The translations under genes and the position numbers were made by a program. Positions 1 through 8,151 of a DNA stretch of 16,357 nucleotides are shown in pieces. Position 1 is the stretch's first letter; each line of letters begins with the position of its first letter. The notes below the pieces were generated by a model. The model worked only from the letters and a program-made list of their open reading frames with translations, had not been told where the DNA came from and did not search any database. Source of the DNA: Bacteroidota bacterium (GTDB lineage: Bacteria > Bacteroidota > Bacteroidia > Bacteroidales > Bacteroidaceae); NCBI GenBank assembly GCA_023415545.1, contig JAEZKJ010000110.1, positions 1 through 16,357 on the forward strand, given 5' to 3'.

Positions 1-1499
1 GAATTACTCATCGCCAAAAAGTGATGAATAAATATCTTAATATAGTGGACCTTCCTCCAGTCGATGGATATGATATCATTCCCACTATTGATGTTGGTAT
101 GCAGGATATTGCAGAGAAAGCGCTTATTGATGAGTTAAAAGAGATAAATGCTACTGTTGGCGTTGCTATTCTTATGGAGGTTAAAACAGGAGAAGTCAAG
201 GCTATTGTCAACATGACTAAGGGCAGCGACGGCGTATATCGAGAAGTAAAAAATAATGCTGTATCGGATATGATGGAACCTGGTTCTACATTTAAAACAG
301 CATCTATTATGGTTGCTCTTGAAGATGGGAAAACTACACCTGATCAAACTATTGATACTGGAAACGGTATATACAATATGCATGGTCGTCCAATGAAGGA
401 CCACAACTGGCATAAAGGTGGCTATGGAGTTCTTACAACCACGCAGTCGCTTATGGTATCATCAAATATTGGAGTATCAAGGATAATTGATGAACACTAT
501 CATAATAACCCTTCAAAATTTGTTCAGGGCCTCTATAAATTAGGAATAGCTACTCCTTTGAATCTTGATATTCCAGGAGCAGGAAATCCTATAATCAGAA
601 TGCCAAGTAAGAAAAACTGGTCAAAAACAGCTCTTGCTTGGATGTCTATTGGTTACGAAACACAAATACCTCCTATTAATACACTTGCCTTTTATAATGC
701 CATAGCTAATGATGGAGTAATGGTAAAACCTAAATTTGTTAAAGCTATTACTCGAGGAGATGAAATAATTTCGGAGATACCAACTGAAGTCCTCAATCCT
801 GCTATTGCATCCAAACGAACTATTTCACAAATAAAAATGATTCTTGAAAAAGTGGTTAGTGAAGGATTGGGAAAGAGAGCAGGTTCAAAACAGTTTCATG
901 TTTCGGGAAAGACAGGAACAGCTCAGGTATCGCAGGGTAAAATGGGGTATATAACAGGTGAAAGAAATTATCTTGTTAGTTTTTGTGGATATTTCCCTTC
1001 AGAAGATCCAAAATATAGTTGCATTGTAGCTATTCAAAAGCCTGGACTTCCTGCATCGGGTGGTCTTATGGCTGGTAAGGTATTTAGTGAAATCGCAGAA
1101 AGAGTTTTTGCTAAACATCTTGCAAAAAATATCTCCGAGGCAAAGGATTCTACAAGTGTCCTTATACCTAATGTAAAATATGGAGATATAACAGCAGCAC
1201 ATTATGTACTGAACAACATAAACATTACTACTTCAGGGATACCTAATAATTCAACTATTAAGGGGCCTATTTGGGGAGTAACATCTTCACATAAAGACAA
1301 AGTTGTTCTTTTAAAATATGAGAAAGAGATAAAAAAAGTTCCTAACGTTATTGGAATGGGAGCTAAAGATGCAGTTTACCTTTTAGAGAGTGTAGGTCTT
1401 AATGCTATTATTGATGGAGTGGGTAAAGTCGAATCCCAAAGTCTAACGGCAGGTAAAGTCCTTAATAAAGGGGAAACAATACGATTAATACTAAAATAA
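1..1499 (+). CDS. ftsI: Class B penicillin-binding protein FtsI (septal D,D-transpeptidase), 5'-truncated
   Basis: This enzyme crosslinks septal peptidoglycan stem peptides on the outer face of the inner membrane, working with FtsW. The reading frame is open to the window edge (first whole codon at base 3), so the GTG at 21 is unlikely to be the true start. The N-terminal membrane anchor and most of the pedestal domain lie outside the window. Counting from that GTG as residue 1, the transpeptidase motifs are intact: SxxK as STFK at 89-92 with the acylated Ser89, SxN as SSN at 147-149, and KTG at 297-299 within GKTGTAQ. A single PASTA domain follows at about 439-492, beginning KVPNVIG. PASTA-bearing division PBPs are typical of Bacteroidota and Firmicutes. 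The position immediately before murE is the standard dcw order and supports FtsI over an elongation PBP2. The stop is TAA and murE follows after 11 bp. Confidence 0.95.
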   Translation, partial: ITHRQKVMNKYLNIVDLPPVDGYDIIPTIDVGMQDIAEKALIDELKEINATVGVAILMEVKTGEVKAIVNMTKGSDGVYREVKNNAVSDMMEPGSTFKTASIMVALEDGKTTPDQTIDTGNGIYNMHGRPMKDHNWHKGGYGVLTTTQSLMVSSNIGVSRIIDEHYHNNPSKFVQGLYKLGIATPLNLDIPGAGNPIIRMPSKKNWSKTALAWMSIGYETQIPPINTLAFYNAIANDGVMVKPKFVKAITRGDEIISEIPTEVLNPAIASKRTISQIKMILEKVVSEGLGKRAGSKQFHVSGKTGTAQVSQGKMGYITGERNYLVSFCGYFPSEDPKYSCIVAIQKPGLPASGGLMAGKVFSEIAERVFAKHLAKNISEAKDSTSVLIPNVKYGDITAAHYVLNNINITTSGIPNNSTIKGPIWGVTSSHKDKVVLLKYEKEIKKVPNVIGMGAKDAVYLLESVGLNAIIDGVGKVESQSLTAGKVLNKGETIRLILK

Positions 1500-1510
1500 C
1501 GTTTTACAAC

Positions 1511-2965
1511 ATGAAACTAGAGGATATAATTAAAGGCATTAAGCTAATTGAAGTTAAAGGAAACTTAAACAGCGAAATTACAGGAGTCAACATTGACTCA
1601 CGATTAATTCAAGAGGGACACATCTTCGTCGCTCTAAAAGGTACACAAGCAGATGGACATGAATACATTGAAAAAGCTATTGAAAAAGGTGCTAAAGTAG
1701 TTATATGCCAAGAGTTACCATCTGTTCTAAAAGATGATGTTTGTTATATTAAGGTAGCTAACACCGAAGATATTGTTGGACAAGTTGCCACAAACTTCTA
1801 TGACGACCCAACAAGCAAACTTGAACTTGTTGGAGTTACCGGTACCAATGGTAAGACTACTATTGCTACTTTATTATATGATATGTTCCGTAAATTCGGA
1901 TACAAAGTTGGCCTTATATCAACTGTATGCAATTATATTGACGATAAAGCGATACCAACCGAACATACAACTCCTGATCCGATCACATTAAACAAACTTC
2001 TCGCTCAGATGGCTGAAGAGGGTTGTAAATATGTTTTTATGGAGGTAAGTTCACACTCAATAGATCAGAAAAGAATCGGTGGTCTTAAATATGCAGGAGG
2101 AATATTCACTAATATAACTCGTGATCACCTTGACTACCATAAAACGTTTGAGAATTATCTGAAAGCTAAAAAAAGATTCTTTGATAATCTTCCAAAAACA
2201 GCTTTTGCTTTAACAAACTTGGATGACAAAAATGGTCTTATAATGACTCAAAACTGTAAGGCTAAAGTCTCGGACTACTCAATTCGTAGCATTAGTGACT
2301 TCAAAGGTAAAGTTTTGGAAGACACTTTCGAAGGAATGAGCATGGATATTAATAACATTGAAGTAAATGTACAATTTATTGGACGTTTCAATGCCTCAAA
2401 CCTTCTTGCTGTATATGGAGCCGCTTGTCTTCTTGGTAAAAAGCCTGAAGATGTTCTACTAATATTAAGTACTCTACGTCCTGTTGCCGGACGATTCGAT
2501 TCTATGCGCTCATCAAAAGGATATACTGCTATTGTTGACTATGCTCATACACCCGATGCTATAGAAAACGTACTTAAAGCTATCCATGAAGTATTGCAAG
2601 GTAAAGGAAATGTTATCACTGTAGTAGGAGCTGGAGGAAATAGAGATAAAGGCAAACGACCTTTAATGGCACAAGAAGCAGTAAAACAGAGCGACAAAGT
2701 AATAATAACATCCGATAATCCACGCTTTGAAGAACCACAAGATATCATTAACGATATGCTTGAAGGACTGAATAAAGAGCAGAAAAATAAAGTTATATGC
2801 ATAGTTGATCGAAAAGAGGCTATACGTACAGCTTGTATGCTTGCCGGCAACAAAGATGTTATATTAGTCGCAGGAAAAGGGCATGAAAACTACCAAGATA
2901 TTAAGGGGGTTAAATACCATTTTGACGACAAAGAGATTATAAAAGAAATTTTTGACAACGAATAA
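1511..2965 (+). CDS. murE: UDP-MurNAc-tripeptide synthetase MurE, meso-diaminopimelate type
   Basis: This cytoplasmic ATP-dependent ligase adds the third stem-peptide residue to UDP-MurNAc-L-Ala-D-Glu. The 484-residue protein has the three Mur ligase domains. The N-terminal UDP-binding part spans about 1-105. The central ATPase carries the P-loop GTNGKTT at 111-117, HTTPD at 152-156 and the DHLDYH segment at 205-210. The C-terminal domain starts near 325. Lys220 in the YLKAKKRFF segment is the likely carbamylated lysine. The motif DNPR at 402-405 is the known signature of enzymes that accept meso-diaminopimelate rather than lysine, and KGHENYQ at 456-462 fits the same class. ATG at 1511 gives the standard N-terminus and lies 11 bp after the ftsI stop. 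There is no Shine-Dalgarno sequence before it. Stop is TAA. Confidence 0.97.
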   Translation: MKLEDIIKGIKLIEVKGNLNSEITGVNIDSRLIQEGHIFVALKGTQADGHEYIEKAIEKGAKVVICQELPSVLKDDVCYIKVANTEDIVGQVATNFYDDPTSKLELVGVTGTNGKTTIATLLYDMFRKFGYKVGLISTVCNYIDDKAIPTEHTTPDPITLNKLLAQMAEEGCKYVFMEVSSHSIDQKRIGGLKYAGGIFTNITRDHLDYHKTFENYLKAKKRFFDNLPKTAFALTNLDDKNGLIMTQNCKAKVSDYSIRSISDFKGKVLEDTFEGMSMDINNIEVNVQFIGRFNASNLLAVYGAACLLGKKPEDVLLILSTLRPVAGRFDSMRSSKGYTAIVDYAHTPDAIENVLKAIHEVLQGKGNVITVVGAGGNRDKGKRPLMAQEAVKQSDKVIITSDNPRFEEPQDIINDMLEGLNKEQKNKVICIVDRKEAIRTACMLAGNKDVILVAGKGHENYQDIKGVKYHFDDKEIIKEIFDNE

Positions 2966-2976
2966 AAATAAGTAAT

Positions 2977-4242
2977 ATGCTATATTATCTATTTCAATAC
3001 TTAGAGCAATACCATTTCCCTGGAGCTAGAATGTTCGGATACGTATCTTTCCGAGCATTGATGGCTATCATTTTATCACTACTTATTTCCGCTATATTCG
3101 GTGAGTACTTTATTAATCTACTTAAAAGACGTCAAATAACGGAAACTCAAAGAGATGCATCTATCGACCCTTTTAATGTAGGTAAAGTTGGAGTACCTAC
3201 CATGGGAGGTATCATTATTATAGTTGCTATTCTCATCCCTTCTCTTCTTCTTGGTAAGTTGGGGAATGTTTATATGATATTAATGATAATAACTACTATA
3301 TGGCTAGGTACTTTGGGATTCCTTGATGATTATATTAAAGTATTCCGTAAAGATAAAGAGGGCTTGCATGGTAAGTTCAAGATTATCGGACAAGTAGGAT
3401 TAGGTTTGATTGTTGGCTTAACACTTTATTTAAGTCCATCCGTTGTTATAAACGAAAATGTTGAGGTTAAAAAAGGCGAAAGCATTGAAATTGTCCATAA
3501 AGCAGAGAATGAAAAATCAACAAAGACCACAATACCATTTTTCAAAAACAATAACTTTGATTATGCTGATCTCGTTGGTTTTCTTGGCGAAAACTCACAA
3601 AAAGTTGGTTGGATTATATTTGTATTGGTAACTATATTCGTTGTTACAGCAGTATCTAATGGTGCAAACCTTAATGATGGTATGGATGGTATGGCTGCCG
3701 GTAACTCTGCTATCATAGGTCTCACCCTGGGTATATTAGCATATGTATCAAGTCACATTGAATATGCAGGATACCTTAATATAATGTATATTCCCGGAAG
3801 TGAAGAACTTGTAATTTTTATATGTGCATTTATTGGAGCACTTATTGGTTTCCTATGGTACAATGCATTTCCAGCTCAAGTATTTATGGGCGATACAGGT
3901 AGTTTAACAATTGGTGGTATTATTGCTGTATTCGCAATAATCATTCATAAAGAACTCCTTATTCCTATATTATGTGGTGTATTCCTTGTTGAGAATCTAT
4001 CTGTTATACTTCAAGTGAGATATTTTAAAAAGGGAAAGAAAAAAGGACATATACAAAGAGTATTTAAAAGAGCACCTATACACGATCATTTTAGAACAAC
4101 AATGGCACAATTGGACCCAAACTGTTCATACATATTTACTGGTCCAAAAAGTGTATTCCATGAATCAAAAATTACTGTAAGATTTTGGATTATCACAATA
4201 GTACTTGCAGCTATTACTATAATAACATTAAAGATAAGATAA
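2977..4242 (+). CDS. mraY: Phospho-MurNAc-pentapeptide transferase MraY (lipid I synthase)
   Basis: This integral membrane enzyme transfers phospho-MurNAc-pentapeptide from UDP to undecaprenyl phosphate, giving lipid I. At 421 residues it is longer than the E. coli enzyme (360). It has about ten hydrophobic segments and the family motifs: TMGG at 75-78, the Asp pair in FLDDYIK (D117, D118), NLNDGMDG at 231-238 and FMGDTGS at 303-309. The last His-rich loop reads APIHDHF at 366-372, so the usual HHH is HDH here; I recall the same in other Bacteroidales. A polar insert at about 154-206, between membrane segments, accounts for much of the extra length and appears lineage-typical. ATG at 2977 lies 11 bp after the murE stop in an A/T-rich context without Shine-Dalgarno. 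Stop is TAA. Confidence 0.97.
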   Translation: MLYYLFQYLEQYHFPGARMFGYVSFRALMAIILSLLISAIFGEYFINLLKRRQITETQRDASIDPFNVGKVGVPTMGGIIIIVAILIPSLLLGKLGNVYMILMIITTIWLGTLGFLDDYIKVFRKDKEGLHGKFKIIGQVGLGLIVGLTLYLSPSVVINENVEVKKGESIEIVHKAENEKSTKTTIPFFKNNNFDYADLVGFLGENSQKVGWIIFVLVTIFVVTAVSNGANLNDGMDGMAAGNSAIIGLTLGILAYVSSHIEYAGYLNIMYIPGSEELVIFICAFIGALIGFLWYNAFPAQVFMGDTGSLTIGGIIAVFAIIIHKELLIPILCGVFLVENLSVILQVRYFKKGKKKGHIQRVFKRAPIHDHFRTTMAQLDPNCSYIFTGPKSVFHESKITVRFWIITIVLAAITIITLKIR

Positions 4243-4257
4243 GAAAAACATATCATT

Positions 4258-5592
4258 ATGAGTAAAAGAATTGTCATACTAGGAGCAGGCGAAAGTGGTG
4301 TTGGAGCTGCTGTATTAGCAAAGAAAAAAGGGTTCGACACCTTTGTCTCCGACATGTCACTTATAACAGATAAATACAAAGCTATTCTTAACGAAAAAGA
4401 GATAGAGTGGGAAGAGGGGAAACATACAAAAGAACTTATCATCAATGCTGATGAGGTTATTAAAAGCCCAGGAATACCAAACACTGCTCCTATGGTTAAG
4501 GAAATTATTGAAAGAGGTATTCCCATAATATCTGAGATTGAATTTGCTGGGCGATATACTAATGCAAAGATGGTTTGTATTACCGGTAGTAATGGTAAAA
4601 CTACTACAACATCTTTAATATATCATATATTCAAAAAGGCAGGACTCAACGTTGGGCTTGCCGGAAATATTGGCCAGAGCTTGGCTATGCAAGTAGCTGA
4701 AAAAGATCATGATTATTATATCATCGAATTAAGTAGTTTCCAACTTGATAACATGTATAATTTTCATGCAAACATTGCTGTATTGATGAACATTACTCCT
4801 GACCATCTTGATAGATATGATTTCAAGATGCAAAACTATATTGACTCTAAATTCCGAATTATTCAGAATCAGACTCCCGAGGATTCATTTATCTTCTGGA
4901 ATGATGACCCAATAATTAAAGCAGAACTTAGCAAATATGGTATAAATGGTCAATGTTATCCATTCGCTGAAAACAAACAGAATGGAGTAGTAGCATACAC
5001 CGAACAAGATAAATTATATATTATGGAACCTGTTCCATTTAATATGGAACAAGAGGAATTGGCTCTCACAGGTACACATAACCTCTTCAATTCAATGGCG
5101 GCCGGCATCTCTGCCGACATTGCCGGTATTCGAAAAGAGTGTATTCGCGAAGCGTTGAGCGATTTCAAAGGTGTTGAACATAGATTGGAGAAGGTATGCA
5201 CAGTAAAAGGTGTTGAATATATAAATGACTCAAAAGCTACAAATGTAAACTCATGTTGGTATGCTTTAAAGAGTATGACAACAAAAACTGTTCTCATAAT
5301 CGGAGGTAAAGATAAAGGCAATGATTATAATGAAATTGCTGATCTTGTTAAAGAGAAGTGTAGCGGGCTTATATATTTGGGGCTTCATAATGAAAAGTTA
5401 CATGAATTCTTCGATGGGTTTGGAATACCTGTGGCCGATGTGAGCAGCATGAAAGATGCTGTTGAAGCAGCATACAATATGGCTAAAGAAGGTGAAACAG
5501 TTTTACTTAGCCCATGTTGTGCCAGCTTTGATCTTTTCAAGAGTTATGAAGACAGAGGAGAACAATTCAAAGAGTGTGTAAGAAATTTATAA
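4258..5592 (+). CDS. murD: UDP-MurNAc-L-alanine:D-glutamate ligase MurD
   Basis: This cytoplasmic ligase adds D-glutamate to UDP-MurNAc-L-Ala using ATP. The 444-residue length is normal for the family. The N-terminal Rossmann-like domain opens with ILGAGESGVG at 7-16. The central ATPase has the P-loop GSNGKTT at 110-116, ELSSFQL at 157-163 and DHLDRY at 182-187, with Lys198 as the likely carbamylated residue. The C-terminal domain carries NDSKATN at 323-329 and the SPCCASFDLF segment at 418-427. In many MurD proteins that segment reads SPACAS, so the paired cysteines are a small variation. The gene starts 15 bp after mraY and is followed by ftsW after 12 bp, consistent with cotranscription. 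Confidence 0.97.
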   Translation: MSKRIVILGAGESGVGAAVLAKKKGFDTFVSDMSLITDKYKAILNEKEIEWEEGKHTKELIINADEVIKSPGIPNTAPMVKEIIERGIPIISEIEFAGRYTNAKMVCITGSNGKTTTTSLIYHIFKKAGLNVGLAGNIGQSLAMQVAEKDHDYYIIELSSFQLDNMYNFHANIAVLMNITPDHLDRYDFKMQNYIDSKFRIIQNQTPEDSFIFWNDDPIIKAELSKYGINGQCYPFAENKQNGVVAYTEQDKLYIMEPVPFNMEQEELALTGTHNLFNSMAAGISADIAGIRKECIREALSDFKGVEHRLEKVCTVKGVEYINDSKATNVNSCWYALKSMTTKTVLIIGGKDKGNDYNEIADLVKEKCSGLIYLGLHNEKLHEFFDGFGIPVADVSSMKDAVEAAYNMAKEGETVLLSPCCASFDLFKSYEDRGEQFKECVRNL

Positions 5593-5604
5593 ATTCAATA
5601 TAAA

Positions 5605-6930
5605 ATGGATTTAATAAAAGATCTGTTTAAAGGGGATAAAGTGATATGGATTATATTCCTGTTTCTTTGTCTTATTTCTATTACAGAAGTCTTCAGTGCT
5701 GCCAGCACTCTTACTTACAAGAGTGGTGATCATTGGGGACCTATCACCCAGCATAGCGTCATTTTGCTTGTGGGGGTGTTTATTGTCGTATTAGTTCACA
5801 ACATTCCATGTAAATGGTTTCGTGTAATTCCATTCTTTCTATATCCATTATCAACAATACTTTTAGCTTTTGTTATGATGATGGGACTCGTTACCGGCGA
5901 TAGAGTTAATGGAGCAGCACGATGGATGACCTTTTTCGGAATACAGTTCCAACCATCCGAATTGGCTAAAATGGCAGTAATAGTATCTACAGCTTTTATT
6001 CTTTCCAAAATGCAGGACGAAAATGGTGCAAATCCCAAAGCATTTAAATATATAATGATTCTGCTGGGTATTGCCTTTGTTCTTATTGCTCCTGAAAATG
6101 GTTCTACTGCAGCACTGCTTTTTGGAGTAGTATACCTTATGATGATTATTGGAAGAGTTCCTTGGAAACAGATTTTAAAACTAACATCCGCTCTGCTGTT
6201 AGCGATAACTCTTTTCGTATCCATAGTTATGGTTCTTCCAACAAAGAAGTTGAATAAAGTACCATTAATGCATAGAGTTGAAACATGGCAAGCACGTATA
6301 AAAGGCTTTTTTGAAGATAAGGAAGATTTACCTGCGGCTAAATATGACATTGATAAAGATGCTCAAATTGCTCATGCGAATATAGCTATAGCATCAAGTA
6401 ATGTTGTTGGTAAAATGCCCGGCAATAGTGTTCAAAGAGACTTTTTATCACAAGCGTTCTCCGACTTTATCTTTGCCATAATAATTGAAGAGTTGGGATT
6501 GTTTGGAGGTGCTTTTATTGTAATGCTCTACTTATGGCTCCTAATTCGAGCGGGGAAAATAGCGAAAAAATGCGATAAAACTTTTCCGGCGTTCCTTGTC
6601 ATGGGAATAGCTCTTTTGTTAGTCTCACAAGCATTATTAAATATGATGGTTGCTGTTGGGTTATTCCCCGTAACAGGACAACCTTTACCTCTTATTAGTA
6701 AAGGAGGAACGTCTACATTGATTAATTGTGCATATATTGGGATGATTTTAAGTGTTAGCAGATTAGTAGCCGAACAGGAGGCAGAAAAAGAGAAAGAGGA
6801 AGAGGCTGCTAAAAATTTAGAGCTCGAAGCGGCTACTCAAACTCTTTTAAATAGAGCTAAAGATATAGTTGAAAATGAGCGTTCACTATCTACCGAGAAT
6901 TTATATTTAGAGCAAAAGAGTGAGGAGTAA
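5605..6930 (+). CDS. ftsW: Septal peptidoglycan glycosyltransferase FtsW (SEDS family)
   Basis: This polytopic SEDS protein polymerises lipid II into glycan strands at the septum in complex with FtsI. The 441 residues contain nine or ten hydrophobic segments between about 13 and 388. Family motifs visible are NGAARW at 102-107, FQPSELAK at 115-122, PENGSTA at 163-169 (often PDxGTA elsewhere), SDFIFA at 286-291 with Asp287 as the probable catalytic acid, and GQPLPLISKGGTS at 358-370. Placement in the dcw cluster next to murG favours FtsW over its paralogue RodA. After the last membrane helix there is a charged tail of about 50 residues (389-441), rich in Glu, Lys and Ala, which is likely helical and cytoplasmic and is longer than in E. 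coli FtsW. Start ATG at 5605 lies 12 bp after murD. Stop is TAA. Confidence 0.95.
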   Translation: MDLIKDLFKGDKVIWIIFLFLCLISITEVFSAASTLTYKSGDHWGPITQHSVILLVGVFIVVLVHNIPCKWFRVIPFFLYPLSTILLAFVMMMGLVTGDRVNGAARWMTFFGIQFQPSELAKMAVIVSTAFILSKMQDENGANPKAFKYIMILLGIAFVLIAPENGSTAALLFGVVYLMMIIGRVPWKQILKLTSALLLAITLFVSIVMVLPTKKLNKVPLMHRVETWQARIKGFFEDKEDLPAAKYDIDKDAQIAHANIAIASSNVVGKMPGNSVQRDFLSQAFSDFIFAIIIEELGLFGGAFIVMLYLWLLIRAGKIAKKCDKTFPAFLVMGIALLLVSQALLNMMVAVGLFPVTGQPLPLISKGGTSTLINCAYIGMILSVSRLVAEQEAEKEKEEEAAKNLELEAATQTLLNRAKDIVENERSLSTENLYLEQKSEE

Positions 6931-6993
6931 ATTTAACTATTATAGTAGTTAATAAATAATTATATTTTTAAACATAAAATGGCTGTTTATTAA

Positions 6994-7001
6994 TAACTTT
7001 G
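6994..7001 (+). promoter_or_regulatory. Candidate internal promoter before murG (-7 box TAACTTTG)
   Basis: The 90-bp gap between ftsW and murG is the only sizeable gap in the dcw run. It holds TAACTTTG, a full match to the Bacteroides -7 consensus TAnnTTTG, 19 bp before the murG ATG. I see no TTTG at the expected -33 position, so the match is partial. If used, transcription would start about 10-15 bp before murG and give a very short leader, allowing murG to yqeY to be expressed apart from the upstream genes. Confidence 0.45.
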
Positions 7002-7020
7002 TCATATAATTATTGAAAAA

Positions 7021-8151
7021 ATGGAAGGAGAATTAAGAGTTATTATTAGTGGTGGAGGAACAGGTGGACATATATTCCCTGCTGTATCTATTGCAAACGC
7101 AATTAAGACAAAACATCCTGATGCGAAAATTTTATTCGTCGGTGCTTTAGGGAGAATGGAAATGCAACGTGTACCTGCTGCAGGATACGACATAAAAGGA
7201 CTACCTATTGCTGGTTTTAACCGAAAAAATCTCTTAAAAAATATTCCTGTACTGATTAAACTGATTAAAAGCCAATATATGGCTAAAAAAATAATCAAAG
7301 ATTTCAAACCTCAGGTAGCTGTAGGCGTTGGAGGATATGCTAGTGGCCCTACTCTTAAAATGGCTGGGATGATGGGAATTCCAACTCTAATTCAAGAACA
7401 AAATTCGTATGCCGGAGTAACAAATAAGTTGCTTGCTAAAAAGGCATGCAAAATTTGTGTTGCTTATGAAGGTATGGAGAGATTCTTTGATAAAAATAAA
7501 ATTATAATTACCGGTAATCCTGTTCGTCAAGGGCTATTCGACAATAGTATTACACGAGAAGATGCCATCAAATCATTTAACCTTGATCCAAATAAAAAGA
7601 CAATTTTAGTAATTGGTGGAAGTCTTGGTGCACGAACATTAAATAATTGCATGATTGATGGAATAGAAAAAATCAATAAGTGCGATGTTCAATTTATATG
7701 GCAAACAGGAAAAATATATTACGAGGAAGCTAAAAAAGCTGTTGAGTCATTCGGTAAGTTACCTATGGTATATGTAACCGATTTTATAAGCGATATGACG
7801 AAAGCTTATACTGCTGCCGATTTGGTTATAAGTAGAGCAGGTGCCGGATCTATTTCTGAATTCTGCCTATTGCAAAAAGCAGTAATACTTGTTCCTTCTC
7901 CTAATGTAGCCGAAGATCATCAAACTAAAAATGCTCTCGCTCTTGTAACAAAAGAGGCTGCAATATATATTAAAGATGGCGAAGCGAACTTATCACTTAT
8001 TGATAAAGCTATTCAGAGTGTTAAGGATGATGAGTTATTGAAAAAATTAAGTATGAACATTGAGAAGCTTGCTTACAATAATTCAGCGAACATCATTGCT
8101 GATGAAGTGTGCAAACTTGCTGAAAAATATAGAAATGAACATGGATGTTAA
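7021..8151 (+). CDS. murG: UDP-GlcNAc:lipid I GlcNAc transferase MurG
   Basis: This peripheral inner-membrane glycosyltransferase of the GT-B fold adds GlcNAc to lipid I, making lipid II. The 376-residue protein shows the family landmarks in order. These are GGGTGGH at 11-17, GGYASGP at 104-110, QEQN at 125-128, GNPVR at 165-169, GGSLGA at 199-204, SRAGAGSISE at 271-280 for UDP-GlcNAc binding, and EDHQTKNA at 298-305. ATG at 7021 puts the first glycine loop ten residues from the N-terminus, as is usual. It follows a 90-bp gap with a candidate promoter. The 3' end overlaps the start of murC by 11-17 bp in a different frame, suggesting translational coupling. Stop is TAA. Confidence 0.97.
   Translation: MEGELRVIISGGGTGGHIFPAVSIANAIKTKHPDAKILFVGALGRMEMQRVPAAGYDIKGLPIAGFNRKNLLKNIPVLIKLIKSQYMAKKIIKDFKPQVAVGVGGYASGPTLKMAGMMGIPTLIQEQNSYAGVTNKLLAKKACKICVAYEGMERFFDKNKIIITGNPVRQGLFDNSITREDAIKSFNLDPNKKTILVIGGSLGARTLNNCMIDGIEKINKCDVQFIWQTGKIYYEEAKKAVESFGKLPMVYVTDFISDMTKAYTAADLVISRAGAGSISEFCLLQKAVILVPSPNVAEDHQTKNALALVTKEAAIYIKDGEANLSLIDKAIQSVKDDELLKKLSMNIEKLAYNNSANIIADEVCKLAEKYRNEHGC

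Noticed and set aside
21..23. GTG at 21 as the real start of the first gene
   Set aside because: The frame is open to the window edge, and the protein from this point lacks the membrane anchor every class B PBP has. The gene is truncated.
4086..4526. Minus-strand open frame across the mraY/murD junction
   Set aside because: Its serine/isoleucine-rich translation resembles no family and overlaps two certain genes.
5796..6350. Long open frame on the minus strand inside ftsW
   Set aside because: It lies wholly within a well-supported membrane-protein gene, and its translation is low-complexity with no recognisable domain. It is an antisense shadow.
8060..8134. Upstream ATG that would extend MurC by 25 residues
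   Set aside because: The extra residues lie inside murG in another frame and have no counterpart in MurC, whose glycine loop normally sits near the N-terminus. ATG 8135 or 8141 fits.
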